Shown here: piece by piece, positions 27,251 to 34,333 of the stretch | Numbering within the stretch: position 1 is the first letter of the stretch | How the letters are laid out: the number at the start of each line of letters is the position of its first letter | Assembly: GCA_013153035.1 (NCBI GenBank) | Contig: JAADFF010000046.1 | Coordinates: 1-34,400, forward strand | Source of the DNA: Dictyoglomota bacterium | Lineage (GTDB): Bacteria; Coprothermobacterota; Coprothermobacteria; Coprothermobacterales; JAADFF01 | Length of the DNA stretch: 34,400 nucleotides | Direction of reading: 5' to 3' | Program-made: the position numbers and the translations under genes | The notes under the pieces: model-generated | The model's input: only the letters and a program-made list of their open reading frames with translations | Told to the model about the DNA's origin: nothing | The model's database searches: none

Positions 27251-27280
27251 GGGGTGGGGTAGACCCCACCCCTTATTTAT
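27251..27280 (+). terminator. Intrinsic terminator after eno
   Basis: GGGGTGGGG (27251-27259) pairs with CCCCACCCC (27264-27272) around TAGA, followed by TTATTTAT. The stem is strong; the T-tract is interrupted, so some readthrough to the next gene, only 26 bases away, is possible. Confidence 0.85.
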
Positions 27281-27298
27281 ACGAAGGGAGGGTTTACC

Positions 27299-28492
27299 GT
27301 GGGAAAGTTTCTCATGAATGAAGAAGTAGATATATTATCTGGTCTCTCAACAGATGCCTATTTTCTTAGAACAGAAGAGGTCCTTGATGGTTTAAAACAC
27401 TATCCACAAGTGGCAATGGAGTTACATACTAAATCATTTCCATCTAAAGATTACGGCTTTGGTATTGTTGCAGGTTTATGGGAGATTGTTAAGCTTCTTG
27501 AGGGATTTCCTGTGGATATATATATGATTCCAGAGGGTAGTGTGTTTTTCCCCGGTGAACCCGTGATGTATATCGTTGGAAATTATAGGAACTTCTTGAG
27601 GTATGAAACAGCTATCATCGGTTTTGTATCTTCCATGAGCGCCATAGCCACTAAAGCTGCCCGTATCAAGCTTGCTGCGGAAAACAAACCTGTTTTTTCC
27701 TTTGGAACAAGAAGGGTACATCCCGCTATTGCACCAGCAGTGGAATATGCATCCTATATAGGTGGAGTTGATGGAGTTAGCAATGTTTCGGGAGCTAGAA
27801 AAATTGGTATTAAAGCTATAGGAACAATGCCACATGCACTTATACTCGTCATGTCTGATCCTATAGAAGCTTTTATAGCATTTGATAAGTTTGTAGATCC
27901 TTCTGTACCCCGTATAGCTCTTGTAGATACATATGGTTATCCATTGAAAGAAACAGTAGAGGCCGCTAAAGTACTAAAAGATAAGCTGTATGGTGTTCGT
28001 ATTGATACAAAAGACTTTATACACATTATTGATATCATTCGCTGGGAATTAAAAAGATTAGGCTATGACAATGTAAAGATCACGCTTAGTGGTGGGCTAG
28101 ACGAGTTTACTGTAAACAAATACAAAGATTTAATTGATTCTTTTGGTGTAGGTACCCGTCTTGCTTCTGCCCGGGTGTTTGATTTTGCATTAAAAATAGT
28201 TGAAGTCAATGGTCAACCCAAGGCAAAGGTTAGCAATTACCCAGGGCAAAAAAGAATATATAGGAGAGTAGGGGCAGGACATATTGAAGACATTGTGAAA
28301 TTGGCATCTTCCCAACCACCTCAGGAATATAAACCCCTTATGAAGCAAGTCATGAAAAAGGGTATTATTATAGAAAATATACCAACGCCCCAAGACATTA
28401 GAGAGCATGTTAAAAAGGAACTTGAGAATCTTCCCTTTACGTATAAGGCCCTTGAGTTCTCAGAAAAATATCCTGTGATATTTGAACCCTAA
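27299..28492 (+). CDS. pncB: Nicotinate phosphoribosyltransferase
   Basis: The 397-residue protein matches the archaeal/short type of nicotinate phosphoribosyltransferase, which makes nicotinate mononucleotide in NAD salvage. Visible motifs are STDAYFLRTEEVL at the start, SFGTRRVHPAIAPAVEYASYIGG (phosphoribosyl site), GTMPHAL, VDTYGYPLKE, IDTKDF and LSGGLDE, in family order. The start is GTG 27299 with AAGGGAGGG upstream. No promoter was found in the 26 bases after the eno terminator, so expression may depend on readthrough. The stop codon interlocks with that of the convergent trkA gene (overlap 28489-28492). Confidence 0.88.
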   Translation: MGKFLMNEEVDILSGLSTDAYFLRTEEVLDGLKHYPQVAMELHTKSFPSKDYGFGIVAGLWEIVKLLEGFPVDIYMIPEGSVFFPGEPVMYIVGNYRNFLRYETAIIGFVSSMSAIATKAARIKLAAENKPVFSFGTRRVHPAIAPAVEYASYIGGVDGVSNVSGARKIGIKAIGTMPHALILVMSDPIEAFIAFDKFVDPSVPRIALVDTYGYPLKETVEAAKVLKDKLYGVRIDTKDFIHIIDIIRWELKRLGYDNVKITLSGGLDEFTVNKYKDLIDSFGVGTRLASARVFDFALKIVEVNGQPKAKVSNYPGQKRIYRRVGAGHIEDIVKLASSQPPQEYKPLMKQVMKKGIIIENIPTPQDIREHVKKELENLPFTYKALEFSEKYPVIFEP

Positions 28493-29853
28493 GCTCCGAT
28501 ATGTGCTTTATATTCTTCAAGATGTTCTCGGGCTCCCATAATAAGCAGCCTGTCTCCTTGTTTAAAAGTCTCATCAGGTGATGGAACCGGTATAAAATTG
28601 TTGTTTCGTATGATACCTACTAAGGTTAATCTATGAAACTCTCTTAAGCCGGATTCTCTTACTTTCTTACCTATAAGGGACTTCGGTACATATATGATAG
28701 ACAGATACACACCTTCAAGCCCCATCACTTTACCCTCAAGCACCTGAAGAGCACTGCTACTACCTGATTCCTCTTCAGGTAGAACTATCTGTTTTTCACG
28801 GGTTTTAGCCTGAGTATACCTCAGACCTATTTTCATAAGAACCTTCATATGAGGAGCATTCAGCGCTTTAACAGCAAAATCCATAGCTCCAACATCCATA
28901 CTATGGAATACAGCCATCAGGGAAGAGGCGAGGTCATCTCCTGTTGCTATCGTAGCAAGCATAGGCGGTCTACTAACTAAAGAGCGCAAAGCTTCTAAGC
29001 CAGTTTCATCAACAATATTCATGCTAGCGGCAAGTTTAGCATAGTTCTTGGCAGCATTGACTTTAGTCTCATCTCTATCAATAGCAATAACATCATATCC
29101 CAAATCATATGCCTTTTTTACAAAGTTAAACCCAAATCGTCCCAGTCCGATACTAAGAACAGTACCTGATGTGTCAAGATCAACAAACTTTCTAACAAAT
29201 GCATCGATAGCTGTGCTAGATGCGGCGAGTAGAAGCTTATCTCCTTCCTGAATTTCTTCATCGGCGGATGGAATAACAATGAGTTGTCCTTGACGTCTAA
29301 TACCAATAAGGGTCATTTGAAAATCTTCTCGAAGTCGCGAATGCCTAACAGCAACATTCCACAGTTTAGGTGGGGCATCTATTTCCAGTATAAACATGTC
29401 TATATATGTGCCTTGGAGGTCATGAATAATGGCCTTTCCACCAAGCAGCTTAACATACGCCATAGCAACACCGGCATCTTTTTCTGGAGATATGATATTG
29501 TCAACTCCCATCTTCTCAAGTATTCGGATGTGTTCTTCATCGGAAGCCTTAGCAATAATAGTGGATACACCAACTTCTTCAAGTTCCAGTACAGATATAG
29601 CAGAGGCTGATATATCTGTACCTATAGCAACAACACCCACATCAGCATTTTCTGCACCAAGCTTTCTCAAAATCTGTTTGCCATCTGTCTTTATATCTGC
29701 AACAGCATATACACTAAGAAAATCTTGTATATTTTCAATATTTTTAGGATTGTGGTCTATAGCTATAACATCGTGACCAAGATTAGCGGCCTTTTTAGCA
29801 AACATAGATCCAAATCGTCCGAGACCAATAACAACAACTGTTTTCTTTGCCAT
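28489..29853 (-). CDS. trkA: TrkA-type potassium transport regulator with two tandem RCK units
   Basis: The 454-residue cytosolic protein contains two RCK repeats. Each has a Rossmann NAD-binding domain (VIGLGRFGSMFAKK at residue 8; LSIGLGRFGFNFVKK near 235, each followed by DVIAID) and an RCK_C domain (about 140-215 and 370-450). This is the TrkA layout that gates Trk/Ktr potassium channels. No membrane TrkH/KtrB gene is in the window, so the partner is elsewhere. RCK_C domains are common c-di-AMP receptors, and cdaA is encoded 13 kb away, but direct binding is an inference. AAAGGAGG lies nine bases before the ATG. A 10-bp inverted repeat (28742-28751 / 28771-28780) lies in the linker before the last RCK_C domain. 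Confidence 0.92.
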   Translation of the reverse strand: MAKKTVVVIGLGRFGSMFAKKAANLGHDVIAIDHNPKNIENIQDFLSVYAVADIKTDGKQILRKLGAENADVGVVAIGTDISASAISVLELEEVGVSTIIAKASDEEHIRILEKMGVDNIISPEKDAGVAMAYVKLLGGKAIIHDLQGTYIDMFILEIDAPPKLWNVAVRHSRLREDFQMTLIGIRRQGQLIVIPSADEEIQEGDKLLLAASSTAIDAFVRKFVDLDTSGTVLSIGLGRFGFNFVKKAYDLGYDVIAIDRDETKVNAAKNYAKLAASMNIVDETGLEALRSLVSRPPMLATIATGDDLASSLMAVFHSMDVGAMDFAVKALNAPHMKVLMKIGLRYTQAKTREKQIVLPEEESGSSSALQVLEGKVMGLEGVYLSIIYVPKSLIGKKVRESGLREFHRLTLVGIIRNNNFIPVPSPDETFKQGDRLLIMGAREHLEEYKAHIGA

Positions 29854-29880
29854 ATCATATACCTCCTTTATAACAATGAC

Positions 29881-29908
29881 ATTATATAAAATTACAAGGT
29901 AAGTTCAA
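29881..29908 (-). promoter_or_regulatory. Promoter of trkA
   Basis: On the minus strand TTGAAC (29908-29903) is followed by 16 bases and a perfect TATAAT (29886-29881). Initiation near 29874 gives a leader of about 20 bases containing the SD. Confidence 0.7.
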
Positions 29909-29930
29909 GGGGTAGATGGCTCATATAGAC

Positions 29931-29962
29931 AAATGTCACAATAGGCACATTTTGTGACATTT
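29931..29962. promoter_or_regulatory. Perfect 11-bp inverted repeat, candidate operator between trkA and the recombinase gene
   Basis: AAATGTCACAA (29931-29941) and TTGTGACATTT (29952-29962) are exact inverses with a 10-base spacer; arm centres are 21 bases apart, two helical turns. The repeat covers the -35 region of the recombinase promoter and lies upstream of the trkA promoter, so a dimeric regulator could affect both. The core TGTCACA/TGTGACA recalls CRP/FNR-type sites in reverse arm order, but the protein is unknown. Confidence 0.7.
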
Positions 29963-29964
29963 TA

Positions 29965-29973
29965 TGATATGAT
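29965..29973 (+). promoter_or_regulatory. Extended -10 promoter of the tyrosine recombinase gene
   Basis: TGATATGAT is a TGn-extended -10 box with five of six matches to TATAAT. No -35 box is visible at normal spacing; the right arm of the inverted repeat lies two bases upstream. Initiation near 29980 leaves a leader of about 35 bases. Confidence 0.5.
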
Positions 29974-30014
29974 ACTACTGCCACGGAAATAATCTTATTG
30001 GGGAGGCAATGCCT

Positions 30015-30848
30015 ATGAAGATTACAGAGGATATTTTGAAAGAACCTGACGCCCTGATTGATGCATTTGCCGATTGGCTATATTTACATAAGGCAAACTC
30101 GCCATCATCCGTTCAATGGAAACGCTATATCATTCGCAAAATGCTAATAGATATTATGGACGGAGACCCAAGAAACTACACAAGACTACTTCCTTTTATA
30201 AGGTCTCTTGAGGTTGATACCCAAAAAACATATATGTATGTTATTAGACAGTTTTATCAGTGGCTTGCCAGTGCATTTCGTGAAGCTGGTAATCTACAGC
30301 TGTACGATGAGTTTACAGAGTTTGCCGAAGATATACGAGTACCCCGTGGAAGTAAGCGTCCACAGTGGTTAACTATCGAGGAAGCACAAAAACTATTAGA
30401 AACTGCCAAGGAAGAAAGAGATCCAAGAAAATATGCTGTCATTAAGTTTATGCTCTCTACCGGTCTCCGTGTATCAGAATTTGTATCTATGGAACTGACA
30501 GATTTTAAGAAAGATGGTCACTCCTATCTACTGAGAATACGGGGAAAAGGTAATAAAGAACGTATCCTCCGAATATCGGAGGATTTGTATAAACTCCTTG
30601 TAGACAGTGGCTGGTTTAATAAAAAGGTTCATAGGCGAACTATTCATCGATGGATATCTGACATTGGCAAAAAAATTGGCATAGATGTGCATCCCCACAC
30701 ACTTAGACATACGTTTGCCCATACACTCCTTGAACGAGGTGAATCATTAGCTATGATTCAAGCACTGCTGGGACACTCCTCTATTTCTACCACAGGAAGG
30801 TACGTGAGGGAAAGTTCTGCAGAGGTTATGTTAGGGAGAGATTGGTAA
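30015..30848 (+). CDS. Xer-type tyrosine recombinase
   Basis: The 277-residue protein has a SAM-like core-binding N-terminal domain and a C-terminal catalytic domain with the full set of active-site residues: Arg152 in STGLRVSE, Lys178 in RGKGNKER, His228 and Arg231 in HPHTLRHTFAH, His254 in LLGHSSISTT, and Tyr263 in GRYV. ATG 30015 lies eight bases after GGGGAGG; ATG 30009 is only two bases after it and less likely. The size fits XerC/XerD/XerA, which resolve chromosome dimers at dif. No neighbouring integrase-associated genes or attachment sites are seen, so a housekeeping role is likely but not proven. Confidence 0.88.
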   Translation: MKITEDILKEPDALIDAFADWLYLHKANSPSSVQWKRYIIRKMLIDIMDGDPRNYTRLLPFIRSLEVDTQKTYMYVIRQFYQWLASAFREAGNLQLYDEFTEFAEDIRVPRGSKRPQWLTIEEAQKLLETAKEERDPRKYAVIKFMLSTGLRVSEFVSMELTDFKKDGHSYLLRIRGKGNKERILRISEDLYKLLVDSGWFNKKVHRRTIHRWISDIGKKIGIDVHPHTLRHTFAHTLLERGESLAMIQALLGHSSISTTGRYVRESSAEVMLGRDW

Positions 30849-30886
30849 AAATAAAGGCCCCCATGAATATGGGGGCTGTTGTTTGT
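30847..30886. terminator. Bidirectional terminator between the recombinase and pilin genes
   Basis: GCCCCCAT (30857-30864) pairs with ATGGGGGC (30869-30876) around GAAT. On the minus strand the stem is followed by CTTTATTTTT, a good tail for the pilin operon; on the plus strand TGTTGTTTGTT is a weaker one for the recombinase. Confidence 0.88.
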
Positions 30887-30899
30887 TATCACAAAAAAA

Positions 30900-31316
30900 T
30901 TACGGACAAACCGTTGTAGTTGCGTTAGTTGTTGGGTCTATGAATATCAACTGGTAAGTTTCACCACTTGTAGAGGTATACTGAATTTCATTTGTATCTG
31001 TTGGGTTTGTATTAATAACCACAAATTGTTTACCAGAGAATGGATCCACAGGTCTCTTATCAAAGTATTTTGGATTGTCAAGCAAACTATCCACAATTTG
31101 ATAACTTGCCGTCAATGGATAAGTATAACTAGGAGAATTGGTAGCCCTATAAACCTCAATAGCCATCCTCAAATTAGAAATTGTAGAACAATAGGCCTTT
31201 ACCTTGGCCTGTTGAATACCCTCAAAGTATCTGGGAATAGCTACAGCAAGTAGAATACCCAAGATAATGATAACTACTAAGAGTTCAATGAGTGTAAAAC
31301 CTCTTTCTCTTCTCAT
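30900..31316 (-). CDS. pilA: Type IV prepilin (major pilin candidate)
   Basis: The 138-residue protein has a class III signal: a basic six-residue leader MRRERG, cleaved before FTLIELLVVIIILGILLAVAIP, with the invariant mature Glu5. The globular part ends VCP, and Cys43 and Cys137 could form the C-terminal disulfide typical of pilins. ATG 31316 follows AAAGGAGG; a 10-residue upstream extension would spoil the leader. It is the last gene of the minus-strand pilus cluster but has its own promoter, which fits high, separate expression of a major subunit. Prepilin peptidase would process it at the membrane. Confidence 0.9.
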   Translation of the reverse strand: MRRERGFTLIELLVVIIILGILLAVAIPRYFEGIQQAKVKAYCSTISNLRMAIEVYRATNSPSYTYPLTASYQIVDSLLDNPKYFDKRPVDPFSGKQFVVINTNPTDTNEIQYTSTSGETYQLIFIDPTTNATTTVCP

Positions 31317-31347
31317 AATGCAAGACCTCCTTTCATATTTATGCAAT

Positions 31348-31385
31348 GTGGTAATATTCTACCACTTTTAGAACCATTCTATCAA
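31348..31385 (-). promoter_or_regulatory. Pilin promoter with an inverted repeat over the -10 box
   Basis: On the minus strand TTGATA (31385-31380), 18 bases, TAGAAT (31361-31356), each five of six matches. The -10 box lies inside the inverted repeat GTGGTA-N6-TACCAC (31348-31365), a likely operator or a short hairpin at the start of the message. The -35 overlaps the stop of the upstream membrane-protein gene. Confidence 0.55.
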
Positions 31386-32053
31386 AACCATTTAGAAACC
31401 CGTACTTGTTTTTTACCTGTACCCTTAGCCGCTGCTCTCTCGGGCCACAGGTTGACATAATGTTTAAGCCCATTTGCGAGCTGTTTAATAAATTCATTTT
31501 CGGGCTTCCATTTCTTTATACTATCATCGGTTTCCTCTTCTACAATTTTACGTCCCTCTGGTGTCAGGGGTGCTCTTCGTAGGGTTAACAGCCCTGCCAC
31601 AATTGGAGCACCGAATATCCATGACCACATAAGATAAGGATACACAGTTGTCCCCCTCAGTGCCAAAAATGGTATCCAACCTACAAGAACAACAACCCAT
31701 GCTATAGCCGAAATAACATTAATCCTCCTTTCGGCTTCAAAGTCATAATAGTCTTTAACAGCACTTCGAAGGATGCTGAAAAACTTTGCCTCTATCTCTT
31801 TGAGATCTTCTACTAACACTTTTATTTCTTTCTTATCTTTTGCCCGTTCCATACCAAAAGCTTGAAGGATAATTCGGTCATACACTGGGATATCTTCCAT
31901 AAGTCTCTCATGATCTACAACAATCTTATCGCCTTGGTCCTGTAATATGCCTCGTTTCATCATATCTTCAAGAGCAAACGCCATAAGCGTTATATCATCT
32001 TCTCTTACAACAAGATAACGTTTTTCCGTACGAGAAACATGACTTTTCTCCAT
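31382..32053 (-). CDS. Membrane protein resembling the DUF2207 C-terminal region
   Basis: I do not recognise a characterised family. The 223-residue protein has an N-terminal helical, winged-helix-like part (DDITLMAFALEDMMKRGIL), a charged helical stretch, two adjacent membrane segments (about 111-131 and 138-157), and a cytosolic LTPEGRKIVEE segment at 163-173 before a basic C-terminus. This order recalls the C-terminal half of DUF2207 (YciQ-like) proteins, without their N-terminal beta domain. ATG 32053 has GGGGGG six bases upstream; an earlier start at 32080 lacks an SD and overlaps the pilO-like gene. It lies 11 bases after the PilO-like gene and ahead of the pilin, so it probably acts with the pilus machine. 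Confidence 0.55.
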   Translation of the reverse strand: MEKSHVSRTEKRYLVVREDDITLMAFALEDMMKRGILQDQGDKIVVDHERLMEDIPVYDRIILQAFGMERAKDKKEIKVLVEDLKEIEAKFFSILRSAVKDYYDFEAERRINVISAIAWVVVLVGWIPFLALRGTTVYPYLMWSWIFGAPIVAGLLTLRRAPLTPEGRKIVEEETDDSIKKWKPENEFIKQLANGLKHYVNLWPERAAAKGTGKKQVRVSKWF

Positions 32054-32064
32054 TAACATCCCCC

Positions 32065-32610
32065 CTACTTTATGTCCCATACATTATCGGCAATATCTGT
32101 AACATACGGCAATGTAATACCAAATGAAACTGAATAGCCCTGGCCAGAATATTTTATCGAAGGAGCATTAGATATCTCACTCCACTTTTCTTGAGATTCT
32201 ACTGTGTTAATGATGCTTAATATACGAGAATATTTATCGGTGGAAAATGATGTATCCAGCCTAACAATCTCATACTTGTCTGTTACCTTTTCAACATTAG
32301 ATACCTTAAGAGAATAGGCAATAGAATTAGTATCTAGGGCACCTGTTATGTCATCAATGTATTGTTTGGCTTCCTTTTGGAGAAGAAGTTTTTCGTTCAA
32401 TCTTTCGAAGAAAGCTTGCAATTTAGGAATAGAAGCTTTTTTTGATTGAAGTTCACCAATTCGTGTTGTTAACGTGGTAATCTGCTTGTCTTTAGCTTGA
32501 ATATCCTTCTCTACCTCTCTAATCTGCCAATATAAATACCCTTGTACAGATAGAACAGCAACCACTACCAAAATAACAAGTATCCATAATATTCTTTCAA
32601 CTTTTCTCAT
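32065..32610 (-). CDS. pilO: PilO-like type IV pilus inner-membrane protein
   Basis: The 181-residue protein has a short cytosolic start, one membrane segment (about residues 8-27), a coiled coil (about 31-60, KDIQAKDKQITTLTTRIGELQ), and a C-terminal domain with a ferredoxin-like alternation of strands and helices. This is the layout of PilO/GspM. Its ATG overlaps the stop of the preceding PilM-PilN fusion gene (ATGA), matching the pilM-pilN-pilO order of type IV pilus operons. It would form an alignment subcomplex with the PilN part of that protein. Sequence identity in this family is low, so the call rests on topology and position. Confidence 0.8.
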   Translation of the reverse strand: MRKVERILWILVILVVVAVLSVQGYLYWQIREVEKDIQAKDKQITTLTTRIGELQSKKASIPKLQAFFERLNEKLLLQKEAKQYIDDITGALDTNSIAYSLKVSNVEKVTDKYEIVRLDTSFSTDKYSRILSIINTVESQEKWSEISNAPSIKYSGQGYSVSFGITLPYVTDIADNVWDIK

Positions 32611-33899
32611 TTTAAACTCACTCCTATATTTAAGAGAAAGACATTGGTCTTTTTATCAGCTGTTTTGCTAGTAGAGTATACAATAACCCTTTGAAATAAA
32701 TTGGAAGATTTAAAGGCGGAAAGAGCTCTAAGCATATCTTCCTCCTGATAAAACTTTACTGTTACCTGTAGCATAGAAGATGTACCATTTATCGAAATTA
32801 ATGTTCCCCTATTTCCAAAGATAAGTCTACCTAGTTCTACATAATATTGCCAGTATCGATGTGGGTTATTTTCTATGAAGGCCAATTTGCCTAATGCTTC
32901 TCTTTGTTTTAGCAAGCGATTGTATTCTTCTTCATAAGGTAGAAGCTTAGAGATCTCCTCATTCAGAATCATTAACTGCCTCTGCTTTGTTTCTTGCTCC
33001 AATTTCAAAGCTAACAGATTTTGATAGGTTAAATTTATACTACCTAAGCCAAATAGTATAGTAGCAATTAAGACTATTGTAGTATAAAACACCCTTCTAG
33101 CAACCCTCTGCTCTTCTTTGTAGAGCTCAGGAACAAACACATACATAGGATGGCCTGACACACCAAGATTCCATGCCGCCCTAAGAACAGCTTCATGAGT
33201 GTCCTCAGCAGCGATAGACATAAGACTGCTAAAAGACTCGATTTCATAGGAGGAATATCGTCTAAGGGCTTCAATGATGGTAGGATCATCTCTAGTTATA
33301 GATGCTACAAACACTTTAACAGGGTTGGGAAAGTTTCGAATAATCGCTTCATCAATGTTAGATAGAAAATCTGTAATGTCTCTTTCAGAAAATCCAACAT
33401 CGGTTATCATATCCCTATGGCCTATATTGATGTTTCTTCCATATATAGGCTTACCATTCTTATAAAATATTAGGTCAGACTGATTGTCACCAACAAATAC
33501 CACTCCAAAATCCTTTTCCTCTGATAAGTCTTTTACAAGCTCTGCAACCACACCAACAAGTACTACAGCTGCAAACAGTTTGACCCCAGATTCTTTTTTT
33601 ACCTCCGTGTAAATCTCATTAAGATGCTCCTTTTTTATTCCTATAGCCAGTACACGAACATAGTCATTTGTTTCGTCTATAATTTCCCAATTAATATCTG
33701 GTGTACCTCCAGCTATTGCAGCATAACTAAGGTATTCTGTTACTATAGCCTCTTCTAATTCTTTCCTTTTCATCTTTGGAAAAGACATATAGCGAATAAT
33801 CGTGTCCTGAGGCTTTAGCAGATATACTCCCTGTTTACGAAAAGAGTATATATATGAATGCCTGTCTGATATAGAAATACGATTGTTTCTACCCTTCAC
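32607..33899 (-). CDS. PilM-PilN fusion (GspL-like) pilus assembly protein
   Basis: The 430-residue protein joins two modules usually encoded separately. Residues 1-255 resemble PilM: FPKMKRKELEEAIVTEYLSY matches the PilM helix after the first lobe, and LIFYKNGKPIYGRNINIG plus the following helices match the second lobe. Residues 256-430 resemble PilN: a short basic stretch, one membrane segment (about 269-289), a coiled coil (about 295-335) and a ferredoxin-like domain. This is the topology of GspL. The N-terminus is shortened and the ATP-binding GxDxG start of PilM is not seen, so the actin-like part is probably not an ATPase. The start is GTG, overlapping the prepilin stop (GTGA). Confidence 0.78.
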   Translation of the reverse strand: MKGRNNRISISDRHSYIYSFRKQGVYLLKPQDTIIRYMSFPKMKRKELEEAIVTEYLSYAAIAGGTPDINWEIIDETNDYVRVLAIGIKKEHLNEIYTEVKKESGVKLFAAVVLVGVVAELVKDLSEEKDFGVVFVGDNQSDLIFYKNGKPIYGRNINIGHRDMITDVGFSERDITDFLSNIDEAIIRNFPNPVKVFVASITRDDPTIIEALRRYSSYEIESFSSLMSIAAEDTHEAVLRAAWNLGVSGHPMYVFVPELYKEEQRVARRVFYTTIVLIATILFGLGSINLTYQNLLALKLEQETKQRQLMILNEEISKLLPYEEEYNRLLKQREALGKLAFIENNPHRYWQYYVELGRLIFGNRGTLISINGTSSMLQVTVKFYQEEDMLRALSAFKSSNLFQRVIVYSTSKTADKKTNVFLLNIGVSLK

Positions 33900-34330
33900 T
33901 GTCTATCAACTCCTATTAAACAACCTGGATAAACTTCGTTTTTAACAGTTTGACTAACACCTAGCTTATATGAAAACACTTTACCATTTGTCCTAATAGG
34001 ACAATATCTAATAATGTCTGTGCTAACATTGCCACTACAGTTACTTGTAGTTTCTATATAGATTTCATGGCTTGTATATGGGTCAGTCAAATGAATATCA
34101 AGTAGAGTTTCTATAGAAGCGGTAGAAATATTATCTGGATAGGCTCTACTAACAATATCTTTTTCCTTTTCTATTTCAAGATATGTTCTGATAGCGCGTA
34201 AAAATCCACAGTATGTTGACGGTTTACTTTCATGAAATATAGGAGTAAATCTTGGAACAATAGCAAGCAACAAAACACCTAAAATAACTAACACTACTAA
34301 TAACTCAATAAGCGTATAACCTTGTTGCAT
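33896..34330 (-). CDS. Type IV prepilin-like protein (minor pilin candidate)
   Basis: The 144-residue protein begins MQQG|YTLIELLVVLVILGVLLLAIVP: a leader of only four residues, then Tyr at mature position 1 and Glu5. The globular part has four cysteines (41, 98, 110, 137), enough for two disulfides, unlike the other pilin's two. Position between pilC and the pilM-pilN fusion suggests a minor pilin or pseudopilin that primes assembly. The ATG follows AAGGGG and lies three bases after the pilC stop; its stop overlaps the next GTG. Confidence 0.85.
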   Translation of the reverse strand: MQQGYTLIELLVVLVILGVLLLAIVPRFTPIFHESKPSTYCGFLRAIRTYLEIEKEKDIVSRAYPDNISTASIETLLDIHLTDPYTSHEIYIETTSNCSGNVSTDIIRYCPIRTNGKVFSYKLGVSQTVKNEVYPGCLIGVDRQ

Positions 34331-34333
34331 AAC

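Noticed and set aside
30015-30848. Integrase marking a mobile element
   Set aside because: No attachment-site repeats, tRNA target, phage or plasmid genes, or composition shift nearby; a housekeeping Xer protein is simpler.
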